64,000 nt of DNA from Capsicum annuum (GCF_002878395.1 NW_025850773.1:410998-474997); one strand, 5' to 3'. Numbered from the stretch's first letter, positions 26,275 through 39,194 are shown. The notes: a model not told the origin generated them from the letters alone. A program made the numbers and translations.

Positions 26275-29200
26275 TGTTGACACCCAATTTTGACCCTCCC
26301 ACTCGTCATTTTTTCTCAATCAAGCGCCTACTTTGTTTGCGAGACCAGAATTGCTATTATTTACCTCTTTTTATAAAAATTGTGATCCCTCGTAATATTT
26401 ACATTATTTAAGTATGATTATTATTATTATTGTTATTATCATCATCATCCTTATTATTAATATTATTTTTAATTATTTTGATTTTTATAATATAGGATTC
26501 TTCACTCGCAAAGTTTTGTTCATTTTTTTTTATTTCTCATTTAGTTTATTTTATAAATATTTGATCAAATATTTAAGAGTTATTATTCTTTTATTGTAAT
26601 TTTTTTTACTAAAAATATAATGGTTGATTTATTAATTTAGTATTATTTCCTTCATTTAGTAATTTAGTATTTCTCCATTTTATATATTATTTTTTAAAAG
26701 AAGCTTATTTAGTCCTAAACAAGTTCACAATTCAAATTTTAAATTCAAGTTTATTAAAATCTTCCCATATCCTCCTAAAATCTTCTTTAAGTAGAAGAAT
26801 ATTTTTTATTCTCAAAATCATTTCAAATCATTTTATATATTTTATTTTTACTCTCTCCATATCCACAAAATCTTCCTATAAAATCAAAAATTCTTTATTA
26901 AATGGAAGAATTTTATTTTTCTCTAAATATAATTATCTCCTGTCAATCCTTTCCATGAGGGATCTCCCTACCAATTTCACTCCTCCACCCGTAACGTCCC
27001 GTTTCTCCTCCCCTTTTCATAAATATCCTACACCATAGCCATCAAAGCGGGTAGACATGAATACATACACACAAAGAGGAGCGCACATAACTCTCTCACG
27101 TCCTTCTTTATGAGGCAATTACATGCACAATATCACGACATTGTGATCTTAAAATACCAATGAAGAACTCAGCCAGCGGAAGCCATGAAACCGGTCATAA
27201 TCTCCATTAACATGGTCCCCAAATAAGTTCCAGCCATGAACTTCCGAAAGTCCAAAACTTTCTCCACCATGAGAAAACCATGATAGGTCCATAACCACCA
27301 CCTGAAACTCGTTTGCTTCACCATAAACCAGCCATTAAAATAAAACTATAGAAACTCGATAGTTAAATATCATCCTGCTACTTATACCATTCTTGTTCCA
27401 ATTACGAACCACTTGTCACCGAATTGCAGTTGTGGTTTGTTTTTTGGGTATTTTCCGGTGAAGTTAGATCTTGGTATTGATTGTGTTCATCACTTATGAT
27501 TTCGTTCGAGTTCGGATGAAAGATTCATGGCTAGCTTCTCACTGTGTACTCCAGAAAATCAAATAAAAGGTCCAATCTTTTAAATTTTTGCCTTCACTTT
27601 GAAATAGTTTATGTTTTTTCATGCATTTGTACTATTTTATAACGTTTTCTATTTTAATTTAAAATTGGATATATACGTGATTGTTTTATGCTTGTAGTTT
27701 TTCTTGTTTTTTTATTTACTAATAAAATGATATATGGGTTTACGGGTAATATTAGTTATTGTGTCTAAACTAATCACTTTAATATTTGTTCGTTTACTCA
27801 CTAAAGGTATATTGTTTCTCTTTATTCATTTTTTGCTACTCAGGAGTGTTTTAGTTTGTGCTTCACATCAATTGTCTTAACCTTATGTTGCGTCCACTCT
27901 TTTCTCATTGATGTTTTATTATTCGCAACCTACTAACTAAATGATGTTAAGTTTACTTTTGTTACATGTTGTGGGATTGTTATATTTTAAATTTTTATGT
28001 ATTGAGTTTAAAATTGATTGTTTGAATATTCAGAAATTAATTAAGTTTCAATGTTTAAAAGTTTTTAAAAATTTAGTTCATTACTTATTCTTCATCATTA
28101 AAGGAGAGATTCTTAGTTTGTCAATTGCACGAAGGTGTTTCCTTTATCTCATTACTATATGCCAAATCATATTTTAATTTATTTCACTAAATTATCTTAT
28201 TTTTATATTGAGAGAACATTTTATTTAATTGGGTTTTTATATGTCAACTTTCTAGACTTAAACATGGATGGGTAATAAATTGCAATGCAATATTGATTTG
28301 TTGGGTATTAGCTCACTTATGTTTGGATTTATTTAGTTAAGCTTATTTTAATTTGGAGAAAAGGAATGTTTGCCTAGTTGTGTTTGAATTGCAAGTCTCT
28401 TGACATTTTAAAAGATGTTTTGGTTCATTAATTAGCCTAAGTTTCGTACAACTATTATGTTTTTTTAGTTGAGATCCATTTCATGCTTGTACTCATTAAA
28501 TTTTTATATAGATTATGCGGAGTATTAATGAATTGAGCTATTTCTTTCTGTTTACATAGATCAAGAAATTTTATTGTTTTATATCTTATTTTCGTTTGAA
28601 TAGTTAAGCACTAAGAATAGATATACTCTCACCCTCTTGGAATATTTTTTATATGTACATTACAATGGAGTTGGAATTGCTTGGAGTTCAACCACAACTA
28701 GTGGAGGAGTCCTCGTGTGAAAAAGTAGTCTCCCCAAGTGGGGATCAGGCACGTTCGGGGATATGATGACAAAGACAGGATACAACTGGCTTCTTGTATG
28801 AAGCATATACATATAGCTTTATTAAAATATAAAGCACCTCGTTACTTCCTTCCTTTCTTATCTCGTATGTCACTATTTTAAACGTCTTAAAGACTGGACA
28901 ACTTTTATTACTATACTATATCAACATGCTTTGACACAATTTATATATTCTATTCACATATTTTTGTCTTACATGAATTTTAAATACCAAAACATTTTTA
29001 TTTAGTAGTCTTAAATAAATTTCTTTAAGAATTTCTTTTGTTGGTCTTAAAGCATTTAAGAGAGTCGATATAGAAATTGTAATAGAGGGAGTAACATCGT
29101 ATTGGGCCCATTTCAGCCTTGTCATACCTGATCCCACTCTCTTTCACTCTCTCTCTCAATTTTAACTTTATGTGTTATCAATTTATTTAACTTTTACGTT

Positions 29201-29799
29201 AAATTTACCACCAAATTAAGATGGCACATCTTACTAACGTGTCTCTTGTTATTTGTAATCTATTGTTATTTTGATCTAAGCTTGAAAATTTTCAATTTGG
29301 ATATACTACAAAGAAAAGGAATTTGCGAGAGACTGTAATCCGAGGAAAACAAAAAATATACAAATTACGGTACTTTTTAACCTACCACTTGCATGTCGCG
29401 AAAGGTTAGTCTTACATCTCTTGCACATTCCATTCTCTGTATGACATATACACTAATTGAAAGTGTTCTTTATAATCACTTAGCAAAATTAAATTAATAA
29501 AATGAGCAACCTTTATTTGATCACATAGAATCCCCATGTAAAATACAAATTCGGCTGGCAGCAACTTTTGTGGACCTCGAAAGCTGCTTAGCACCTTCCT
29601 TTTGAGGTAATTTGGACCCTTACCCGAATTTCTAGAGAACTAAGACTGATAACAAAATAGGATTGTAGTTAGCCTTGACCGGTGCCCTAACGCACCTTTA
29701 ATTCGTTAGGTGGTGACTCTTTACTTTCACCTTTTAAACAAATCCCAAAAGAGTGGTCACGTCGAATCCTATTTTTCGCTAGAAAAATAGGGCGCAATA
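26275..29799 (+). repeat. 3' LTR of Tat/Ogre-type element
   Basis: Starts TGTTGACACCC and ends GGGCGCAATA, followed by the GTTAC target duplication. It is about 300 bases shorter than the 5' LTR, chiefly because it lacks the expanded ATC repeat. Confidence 0.9.
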
Positions 29800-30958
29800 G
29801 TTACTATATTCAGGAAAGTCATTAATCGTCCATACGAGAGAAACACATATAAGAAAATTTGATTTTGAGTGTACATCATAAGTTCCACCCCATTCCATAA
29901 TTCATTCAACTCTTTAATCATTGATTGTAAGTATACATCAATATCATTACCTGGACACTTAGGGCCCGGAATAAGAAGAGTTGTCATGAAATATGAACTT
30001 TTAATGCAATCCCATGGTGGCAAATTATTTGTAGCTAGCATGACGGGCCAAATACTATAAATGGAACTCATATTCCCATTAGGCTGGAACCCGCCACTTG
30101 CTAAACCTAATCAAATATTTCTTAACTCAATTGAAAAGGTAGGATAGCGCTCATCAAAGGATTTTCATTCAATTGAGTCAGATGGATGTCGCATGACCCC
30201 ATCATTAATATTTTCCTCCTTGTGCCACCTCATCTTTTTTACCGTCTCTTTTGCCATGTACAATCTTTGAAGCCTTGATTTGATTGGAAAATGCCGCAAT
30301 ACTTTATGAGCTACTTTCTTGCCTTTTATGTTCTTCTGGCTTCCATCAAGATTCACCAAACTTGGGATATGATTGGACATTCTCATAATTGTGGCAATAT
30401 AATATACAATTATTCTTACATGCATCAATTTTGGTGTACCCCAAGTCGAGATCAGAAAGAACTTTCTTTGCTTCATAGAAAGACTTGGGTACAAATGAAT
30501 CCTTAGGGAGAACATCTTTAAAGAAGTTCAACAACTCATCCATCGATTTTTTGCTCCAATGGTTAAGGCACTTCAAGTGAAGTAATTTAACAACAAATAC
30601 AATTTTGAGACTTTTGTGCAAACTAGATAAAGTTCTATCTGAGAATTTTCAATAACATCAACCTCTTCAATTCCATCATCTTCTACTTCTTCACTACCAG
30701 CAGGATTAGAATTTTCAACCCTATCTAACACTTCTCCATGATACTCCCACACTTTATAAAAAGTCCAGAGCCCTTATTCAACAAGTGTAGTCGTACATCA
30801 ATTCTCAGCTTAAACATAGTGTTTCTACACTCCTTACAAGAACATCGAATAATAAGGCTCACCCTAGATTGATTGAACGCCTAATTAAGAAAGTTATCTA
30901 CTCCATGTCTATATCTTTGGTTGACTTTGTTCGTGATATTCAACCAACTTTTATCCAT
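29800..30958 (-). pseudogene. CACTA TNPD transposase, N-terminal part
   Basis: Minus-strand reading starts MDKSWL at 30958 and runs into a Transpos_assoc-like domain (RYRHGVDNFLN, IRCSCKECRN, about 30930-30800). Then come SMDELLNFFKDVLPKDSFVP and SFYEAKKVLSDLDLGYTKID (about 30550-30420), CILYCHNYEN, and the Transposase_21 block PPWDCIKSSYFMTTLLIPGP and GNDIDVYLQSMIKELNELW (about 30040-29900). The reading ends at DFPEYS next to the LTR junction and resumes at 15749. Stops (e.g. after NFLN) and frameshifts are frequent. Role in intact relatives: recognition and cleavage of CACTA ends. Confidence 0.8.
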
Positions 30959-31502
30959 TCCTATTTTTTATATCATTAAAATAAATCAATTAATTAATTA
31001 AAAATACAAGTATGACAATAATCAAAATAAATACAAGATCAAAGTGTATTGTAAATATCACAACAAACTCCAAACCCATAGTCAAACAAAGAGAAACTAG
31101 TCACAAATGTAATGTGCTGGACAAACTAAAAAAATGAAGTATACAATTTAATAGCCTTTCTGCTCCTACGTGACTTAGAAATCAATATAATAGTCTTTTT
31201 TAGCTTTTTCAAAAATGCTTCGGGTGTGATCATAAAAATTCCTATTGCAAACTTATGATCTATAATCAGTAAAACATGAACATATAATTTTAATAAAAAA
31301 TAAATTGAAACTTAAAAGACAAATTTGTTTACATGTACATTAAGATGTAGCTTTGGTTACACATGATTAAAAGAGAGGAGGTTTTCTTAAAGGGGAGATA
31401 TCTGATGCACAATGAAGCCTTAAAAATGATCTCATCCTAGTCACTCCAAACTTCACTAATGCTCCTTTGATGTTGATTTAAATTGAAAACATCCAAGTAT
31501 AA
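30959..31502. other. 5' flank of CACTA TNPD, no gene seen
   Basis: AT-rich; expected to contain the CACTA promoter and terminal region, but no clear terminus or subterminal array was recognised. Confidence 0.4.
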
Positions 31503-31694
31503 GTGCATGAGGGGACAATCTTCTTTCCAGTTGTCCCGTCAAAAGGATGGAATCTTAGTTTCAAGAGATCTCCAAATAATTGGGAGGTGGACAGACTCAC
31601 TGAAGTCCACAACACTCTTAATCTATTTACTGGACCAAATAAATTCTTGAGGTTACATGGATATCTTGAGAACTTAAGAAATCTTACACTATAA
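31503..31694 (+). pseudogene. LINE reverse-transcriptase C-terminal fragment
   Basis: A 63-residue open frame contains KGWNLSFKRSPNNWEVDRL and then TLNLFTGPNK. It matches the region after the reverse transcriptase of plant L1-type LINEs, where a W-x-L-x-F-R-R-x-L-x-D-W-E motif is usual. Only this scrap remains; neighbouring frames show nothing more. Resemblance is from motif memory only. Confidence 0.5.
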
Positions 31695-32115
31695 TTGAAC
31701 AATTAAATACATCATATTCTAATCTTTGGACTGAGCGGTAGCCAAAAACTGAATTTGAATTCAGTAAAATCAACAAAATTTAAAATTAATACAAATTTTT
31801 GGAGTAGCATTTGAACATCTCACATTCTCGATAGCCTTCATGACTGGGTAATAAAAAGATACTCATCCAATAAGAGTGCTCACTTTGGATAGAGAGAACT
31901 AAATCTATTCTTGGAACATTTAAGAAGCTAGAAAAAAAAAACTTCAGTGGCTATCTCAACATTATAGCTTATTGTGCTTCTAGCAAACTCATAACAATCT
32001 AATTTAACTTTCATAAAGAAACAATATTTATCATTTCCCTGGACATATAATGGACCCTCTAGTTTCAATAGAGTAGTAGAGTACTATAAACATTACTTTT
32101 TCTCTTTCTCTATCT

Positions 32116-32437
32116 AGGGATGGAGCTACAAGCATGTCTACAAGCTCAGAATTTTGGCCTTGACCCTACATTTGTGTTTTAAGATCCACTTATTATGCAC
32201 TCTCCCTGTTCTATTTATTTGTATCATTTTTTGTTTTAGCTTGTCTATAAAAACTTTCTTATGGCATGTTTAAGACTTCAAGATTAAATGTCATTTTGGT
32301 AGATTCTACGTATCTTTAGTTTAAAACCAGAAAAATAAAATTGTAATGGTGGGAGTGTAAATAATTGATTTGGAACCTAGTAAGCTGTCTTTTACCGAAT
32401 CCAAAACTCATAAACTTAAAATTCTAGCTCCGCCTCT
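32116..32437. mobile_element. Small TIR element with AGGGGCGGAGCTA-type ends
   Basis: The left end AGGGATGGAGCTA and the right end in reverse complement AGAGGCGGAGCTAGAATTTT are inverted. The end motif matches that of the element at 616-1330. A clean target duplication is not evident (TCTATC-like words on both sides). A Stowaway-like segment sits inside. Confidence 0.55.
32202..32355. mobile_element. Stowaway-like MITE remnant
   Basis: CTCCCTGTTCTATTTATTTG at the left and GGTGGGAG at the right form short inverted ends typical of the Stowaway group. The TA duplication is not preserved. Confidence 0.4.
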
Positions 32438-33760
32438 ACTTCTATCAAGATGAAGGTGCTATGATTAACCATCTGAAGAACTAATCCACTAAACCTAGAA
32501 CACTCACTGATTCAACACCAAAAATCTAGAACTTCAAAAATGGAGGAGAAAAGAGAGTTCAAAAATTCTACGCTTTTTACTTTTGATAATACTGTTCAAG
32601 AGCAAGGCTTAAAGACCCAGAGTTCAATGTTTTCTTTGGTATGCTATTAAGAAAGTTGAAAGATAGGAGAAGTTGTACACATACATTGCAGTTCTGTGAA
32701 TTACAATATTTAAGACGTTTATCTGACTCTACATCTATAATTTGCTCATTGTAGTTGTCCATCTTATAACTGATATATATCAATTATAATTCTAACAAGA
32801 CATCACTCTCCTTTAACTATTGATAGTACCAAATTTTATTTTATGATGTTCATTTATCGCAGTCAGGAAACTTAAAGAATCAGATTAAAACAGAGTGACT
32901 GTATACACCTTGTATTTGTGGTACAACTCACATGCTATGTCTCCATTAGCTCCACAAAAAAAATCAAATAACAAGTAACTTGAAATATCATATGCCAATC
33001 GACGTTAATCGAACTCACAAGATTTGTTTCCTAATAAATTGATTTTAAATTTCTAAAAGAAAGAAATGTTCCAGCATATAAGTGATAAGTCCAAAGATAG
33101 TATTTCCTTGATCAAATGAACAATGATCAGTAGTAGTATAACAATGCTTTGCACCATATTCAGTGATAGGGTGGTTATATAGATTGTTGGATACCATATT
33201 TATAATTAGGTGGTTACAAGGCATATACTTCTATCACCCTCATGGATGAACGACAAATGACACAAGCATGGAAGACTTAATGGTTAAGCGCGAATATTAA
33301 CAACATCAGTGTCTTGAGATCGTAGTGCATGAGGTATTTATGTTGCCCTCGTAATGTGAAATTATTGATGCCAAGAATGAGCTGAAACATATAAGGCTGG
33401 GGATGAGGCCTTGAACATGTTAGAAACACTATTCAACTTAGTAATATGAAATTAGGGGTTACACAGCCTACAACAACAGCTAATACAGTTCATCAGGCTA
33501 GTACTTGGTATGAGATTACCAGTTAAATACCTAACTAGGACTTTGCTCAAAATAAGATGAGGTGACAACATATGATTCTCACCAAGTACTAACAGAATGA
33601 TTCTAACCAAGAGGTTATGCCCCTAAGCTATGATAAGGTTGTGTAAAACATCAGAATGATCAATCACTATATGACGATCACCACTAGTGAGAGTTGAGAC
33701 CAAACAAGATACAATCAAGGGAATAAAGTTGCCCAAAGTTTTGTAAAAAGGTTCATACCC
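32438..33760. other. Intergenic, no gene or element recognised
   Basis: Read on both strands without a supported ORF or terminal repeat. Confidence 0.4.
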
Positions 33761-34418
33761 AAGTTACTAGGGATAGTTTGACATTTAGACACTTTCAAAA
33801 CTTATTTTGGCATTTAGTCACAAGTCTTCGAAAATTAGGTGTTTAGACACATTTATGACATCATCCATTCTTTCATCCAAACCTACTACACAAGTTTTAA
33901 ACTTTACACTTTAGTCCCCACCTCATCCATTTATATTTAATATTTTCTACCTTTTTTTTATATTTCCACCATTTTTCATATTTTTTTATTTTAATTTAGA
34001 AAATTGTCCAAGAAGCCACCAATAGGATTTCCCTTTTTCACCAATAATTTTCAATTTCGGTCACTTTTCTGGCAACTTTCCCAACGAAAAATTGTTCATA
34101 ACAACTAAAAATCTCCATTCTTCATCATTGCCTACATTGTTGTTCCATCCTTTTTGAAAATTTTTTTAAATTTTTTTCACCATTTCTACTAGCTCGAAAA
34201 GTTTTCCAAATCCGCTAAATACTTTGTCATTAGATATATTTCAGTAGTTTAGAAGTCCTACACATATATTTTTCCATTCCAGAGCTAGGAGGGCAACGAT
34301 TATATCAAAAATCAATCGATTTACGTTTTTGTACGGGCGTATTCATACCAGTCATCGACCAGTAATAGACCATCTATAGACCTAAACCTTGATCTATTAT
34401 CTATTTGTGTGGTCTATT

Positions 34419-36429
34419 ATGACAGTAGCTGAGGTAGTTGTCGTGGGTGATAATTATATGGGTGCGTAGGATGAGGGTCCCAACTGTTGGAGGTGGAAAT
34501 CATCTACAAAGAAGACAGTGCCCATCCCACTGCATCACAATGGATCGTACAACGACATGGTTTGAAGCATAATTGAGAGTGGAGAACTAGAATGCGAGCC
34601 AAAGAATATTGTGATTAGCCATGTAATGAATGGGCACGTTCATAAATAATGATTAACATGTGTTGTTATACATGTTGGAGGTCGCTTCCGATGGATCTAG
34701 GCTATTATCAAGAATAAATATCATTCTGGGGTCTCCGATAATCCCGCCACCACAGCCTACAATCAACGAAGATGATTCATTTGAAGATGAAAGTTTGGAT
34801 GCTAATCCAATGGATTCGGAAGATGATTCAATGGAATTAAAAGATCTAATTTTCTCTGAAGAACGAGGAGAAAAGTGCAAATTAGGAGCACAAACCAACT
34901 ATACCTTCTCCGACGGAACTACTTTTCACGTAAATCAAATATTTAGCAGTAAAAAAGAGTTGAAATTGTTGTTGGATATAACAGCTGTGAGAAATTCTTT
35001 TGATTATGCTATGTTGAAGAGCTGCAGCAAATTCCTCAAGATGAGATATGTTTGTCCTAGCTGCGGGTGGATATTGCGGGTGAAGAAGTATGAATGCACG
35101 GACAAATTTGTCATTTATAAATACATCGCCGATCACAGTTGCGGCGTCGAATACGCCACCCACTTCCATAGAAAAATCTCATCTAAAGTCATTGCATCAC
35201 TGTGTGTGAACATGTATCGTGAAGGAAAGGGTCCAAACACTAGCGAGATTTAGAGGATCGTTTTCAAAAACTTAAAAAGTAGACCAAGCTATTGGAAATG
35301 TTAGCTGGGGGGGTGTTATTGCCAAGGAAATGGTTCGAGGGACAGCGGAGCACGGGTATTACTGCCTGCCCACTTTTTCGTATATGATCAACGCTCTTAA
35401 TGTTGGCACTACCTATTCCATCATAGTGAACAAGGTCGATTGTAGGTTTATGTATTACTTTTTATTGTTGGGCCCTTGCATTAGGGGATTCGCCCACATG
35501 AGGAAGGTTATTGCGGTCGACGACACTCATTTATACGGCAAGTATGAGGGCGTGCTGCTAAGCGCGACTACACAAAATATGAAGAACCATATTTATCCCA
35601 TTGCCTTTTGCGTTATTGACAATGAGAACGATGCATCTTGGATGTTTTTCTTTGAGAAGCTGAAGTCTATTGTGGTCGATGGATCAAATCTGTGCTTTAT
35701 CTCCGATAGGCACAAGAGCATCACCAACGACATCGTGAAGGTGTAAACTATGCTTATCATGGGTACTGAATGAGGGGCCTAGGTGAAAATCTCTGGGTAA
35801 ATCACCACTGCAGAGAACACCTCTATCTATTCTACAATGCGGCAAAGGCATATTCTCCTAAGGAGTTTAGCGACCATTTTGTGGAATTCAAGAACTACTG
35901 TCTTAGGATAGCCTTTTTCCTTGAGCATGAGCTTGATTTTGAGAAATGGAGTAGAACATATTTCCCTGGCAATAGGTTTGACGTGATGACCATAAATATT
36001 GCAGAGTCGGTGAATGCTATGTTGATTGACGAAAGAGAGTATCCCGTGATATCCATGTTCAATTCGATTGCCAAGAGGTTTGGTGAAATATTCAGGGAGA
36101 GGCGTGCCTACATCCTCAAATGTAAGGATAACAAATTTGTTCCCTCTGCCGAGAAGAACTTAAGAGACAATATGAGCGAGGGCGACTCCTTCTATGTGGA
36201 GAACATAAGCGGGGAAGAAAGGCAATACACTGTGTTCATAAGTGGTTGTACGGCCAAAGTCGACCTACTGGAAAGTCATGTTCTTGCAGAAAGTTTGACC
36301 TGGTCAAAATACCATGCGATCACGCGATGGCTGCTTTGCGAGACTTTCAAGTCAAAGAGGAGAAACAAGTGTTCACTGTGCAAAAGAACCGGGCACAAAA
36401 GAACCACTTGTAACAACAACAAATCGTAG
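34419..36429 (+). pseudogene. MULE-1 MuDRA-type transposase
   Basis: The gene starts MTVAEVVVVGDNYMG at 34419. An acidic spacer (DDSFEDESLDANPMDSEDDS, about 34765) and the Mutator DNA-binding domain follow (KKELKLLLDITAVRNSFDYA, then C-P-S-C-GWILRVKKYEC and HSCGVEYATHFHRK, 34950-35175). The MULE DDE domain (35330-35745) has AVDDTHLYGKYEGVLLSAT with the first catalytic Asp and FISDRH with the second. The C-terminal part (35770-36429) has FPGNRFDVMTINIAESVNAM, VPSAEKNLRDNMSEGDSFYV and an intact zinc knuckle C-SLC-KRTG-H-KRTT-C. Defects: stops at about 34457, 35251 and 35745-35770 (with a frameshift before the MRGLGENL block), and loss of most of the SWIM zinc finger. DNA binding and strand cleavage at the ends are the family role. 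Confidence 0.85.
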
Positions 36430-36819
36430 TTAGTCTTGTATGAATTTGTGTTTTTCTAAGTATGGCAACGTATGTATTTTGACAAACCTTCAGTTGTCTG
36501 ATTAATGCCAGATTTATCAACTTAACTCTTCGTCTATTATTGACCTTTTTAAAGTATTGCATATATTGTGTGTCTGGTCTATTTCTTTTATTCTTTATTT
36601 AACACATGGTGTATTATCGATCTAATTTACAATCTATTAAAAACCCTAAATATTAAAGGGGACAAATGTGAACAGCTGAGCATTTATTATACCTTAAAAA
36701 AGCTGATGCACGTCCAATCACACGTTACGTTGATTGGTTATACGCTACCTCCCTTTGATTTTCACCATTCACACGTCTACCAACGAAAGGGCGGGAAGAC
36801 CAAAGGGTTCTATTTTGGT

Positions 36820-36829
36820 CTATATAAAT
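36820..36829 (+). promoter_or_regulatory. TATA box of MULE-1 small ORF
   Basis: GGTCTATATAAATACCC lies about 60-70 bases upstream of the ATG at 36890. The equivalent element of MULE-2 is GGTCTATAAGT (52916-52926, minus), so the GGTCTATA start is shared. Confidence 0.6.
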
Positions 36830-36889
36830 ACCCATATACTGTACTCAAAATTCATCTTCATCACCTCAAAATCAAATTAAATAGACAAG

Positions 36890-37021
36890 ATGCCAGACAT
36901 TTCTTTGAGACCCAGAAGGAGGATCAACCGTAACTATGACCTTCTCCTCCTCCGTAACGACTTCAATCGCCTCTTTTATAAAGTGGGGTAGGACCAGGAG
37001 CATGTCCATCACGAACTCTGA
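36890..37021 (+). CDS. Conserved small MULE ORF (smORF), function unknown
   Basis: ATG at 36890 opens MPDISLRPRRRINRNYDLLL, then RNDFNRLFYKVG and a TAG at 36989; readthrough gives DQEHVHHEL and TGA at 37019. The block NYDLLLLRNDFNRLFY...DQEHVHHEL is clearly homologous to HYDLLLLQNDFDHFFY...EDRRYLEHEL in MULE-2 (52823-52680), where the TAG position is a Glu/Gly region codon. The intact ancestral product would therefore be about 43-48 residues or longer: an Arg-rich start followed by an amphipathic helix. It lies 460 bases downstream of the transposase on the same strand with its own TATA box. I know no family name. Coding is inferred from conservation between two diverged elements; this copy has one premature stop. 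Confidence 0.6.
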
Positions 37022-37803
37022 CGGATTGCCATTTTTTATGGGCAATTGTGGAGCGGCTCAACATGGAGCCGGAAAAGATGATCACCCCCCATCATACCCT
37101 TAGTTTTAAGTTTTTTTTTTTGTTTTTTTTTTCGTTTTAAGTTTGTGCAAGGAGAAGCTTTCATGGTTAGGAATGTTAGATGAAAGCTTCTTCATTTTTC
37201 TTTGTTTTTGCTGTAAATATGGTTCTGCACCATCATTGCAACGAATTATCAATGAAATATGTTTGTTTGCCTATATTCATGTAAATTTAAATTTTGCAAA
37301 TTTGTTCTGGTTTAATCTTTTGCAATTTCTGATGTTAGAAGATGAATCAAATGGTTGTGAGATGCGAAATTAATGCTTGTTTTATTTTTGTTTCTGGTTT
37401 AATTCTTGTATCCTGAACTTTTTGTCACTGTAGTTTTACATTTTTTTCTTTTTTAGAATTGTTGCATGAGATCAAGGTAGAATATGAATGGGATAAATGT
37501 CAGACGTCAAATTAATTCATATATGTTAATGGAAAACTAATCTGGTCTATCCACGATTATGTTAATTTATACAAAATTAATTGTAGAGTCGATGGGGTTT
37601 ATTCGATACTGGTCTCAATATCTATGCTCGAAAATATATATACTTGATGCTTTAAACAATACGGGTCCATGAATTATGTTCAGTAAATTTCATAGACTGT
37701 AAGCCTCGTCGATAATATACAATATTGGTTTATTGCCTTAGTAGCATATTTGAAAAAAAAGAAATAATTAATCAGTAAAATAATAAATAATTAGATTTTA
37801 TAC

Positions 37804-38602
37804 AATTAAAGGAGCTTGAACAAGTCATGTGGTAGTATGAGAGTCCATATAAATTGGATGAGGTGAGCAATAATGTGTGAGGATGGGTAGTGGATGAACA
37901 AATGAATTCCTCACAACATAATTGTGCTTTGGTGAACATTGACCTAAGGATGTTGGTTGTTCAACCATAACTCATCACCTCACACCTTGTTTCACCACAT
38001 TCAATTTATATGGACCCTCATACGATCACATGACTTGTTTAGGCTCATTCGATTGTATAAAATTCAATTACTTATTATTTTATTAATTAAATAATCCTTT
38101 TCAAAATATGTGCTAGTCATGGTCTATAAATATGTGTAATAGTCTAGTGCATGTATTAATGAAGTTGTACAAAATCTATGCTAGACTATGCTTAGTTTTG
38201 TACTCGACCTTATATAGTCTATCATAGACTATTAACTACTTCCACAAAGAAATAACTAGACTATGATATTTATTCATAGATCATAACTAGCACATATTTT
38301 GAGAAGGATTAATTAATTAATAAAATGATAAGTAATTGAATTTTATGCAATCGAATGAGCCTAGACAAGTTATTTGATCATATGAGGGTCTTTATAAATT
38401 GAAAGTGGTGAAATAAGGTGTGAGGTGATGAGTTGTGGTTGAACAAATGAATTTCCTCACAAGATACTTGTGCTTTGGGTAAGCATTGCCCCATGCATGT
38501 TTGTTGTTCATCCACTACCCATCCTCACACATCATTGATCACCTTATTCAATTTATGTGGACTCTCATATGATCACATGACTTGTTCAAGCTCCTTTAAT
38601 TG
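37804..38602. repeat. Large inverted repeat (about 330-bp arms) in MULE-1
   Basis: Left arm 37804-about 38130 and right arm about 38262-38602 are reverse complements with scattered differences (CAATTAAAGGAGCTTGAAC at 37803 against its complement ending 38602; AAAATATGTGCTAGTCATGG against its complement near 38280). Each arm also contains a shorter internal inverted relationship (GTGTGAGG and CATGACTTGTT words in both directions). The loop of about 130 bases is rich in TAGTCTA/TAGACTA. Transcripts would fold into a long hairpin. Confidence 0.85.
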
Positions 38603-38605
38603 GCT

Positions 38606-38903
38606 TGACGAAGACTCACCGATGAGCAGCCCATCGACATCAAATTTTCAAGGCACTTCTAAGTTTCATATACTTCAAAGGCTTCGAAAATCCGAAGAAA
38701 ATAGAGATCTACTCATGACATTGCTAAAAAAAGCCAAAGAGCAAAGGTATTACTTGAAAGGATCGGTAAAAGAAGTCAAAATAGAGAGGGATCAAGTAAA
38801 GCAAAGGCTGATTTTGGTCGAGGAAAATGAGAAAAGCCTAAAAAATTTATTATATGGTTTGTTATTGTTGTTGGCTTTCTGGAAAGGTGTAATAAGGATA
38901 TAG
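38606..38903 (+). CDS. Coiled-coil ORF with C-terminal hydrophobic segment, unrecognised
   Basis: An open frame that technically begins at 38475 is convincing from about 38606: LDEDSPMSSPSTSNFQGTSK, then LQRLRKSEENRDLLMTLLKK, EQRYYLKGSVKEVKIERDQV and LILVEENEKSLKNLL form a charged helical region. It ends YGLLLLLAFWKGVIRI, which looks like a tail anchor. About 100 residues are uninterrupted, unlike the surrounding broken genes. It starts right after the inverted repeat. MULE-2 has no counterpart, so it may be host sequence captured by MULE-1. No family is recognised and no start codon context is decisive. Confidence 0.4.
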
Positions 38904-39194
38904 AAAACTGAATAAATAGACGTAAGGTTTCTCAAATCAATCCTGGGTGTAATCTATAATTAATAGAGAATTATGTCTATGTCTTTTATCGTCGACCTCT
39001 ATAAACCATGATATTTAAGGCAAGTAAATGTATGAATTACTCAATCGATAGTATGTTAAGTCTATAAATTATAGAGAAAAACTTCTATTATGTTTACAAT
39101 CAACCACTATAAATTAGTACAACAGCTGAGCTGGTAACGTAATGCAGCCAGCTGTTTAATCTACGAGAAAATGGAATAACTGCACATTATTTCA

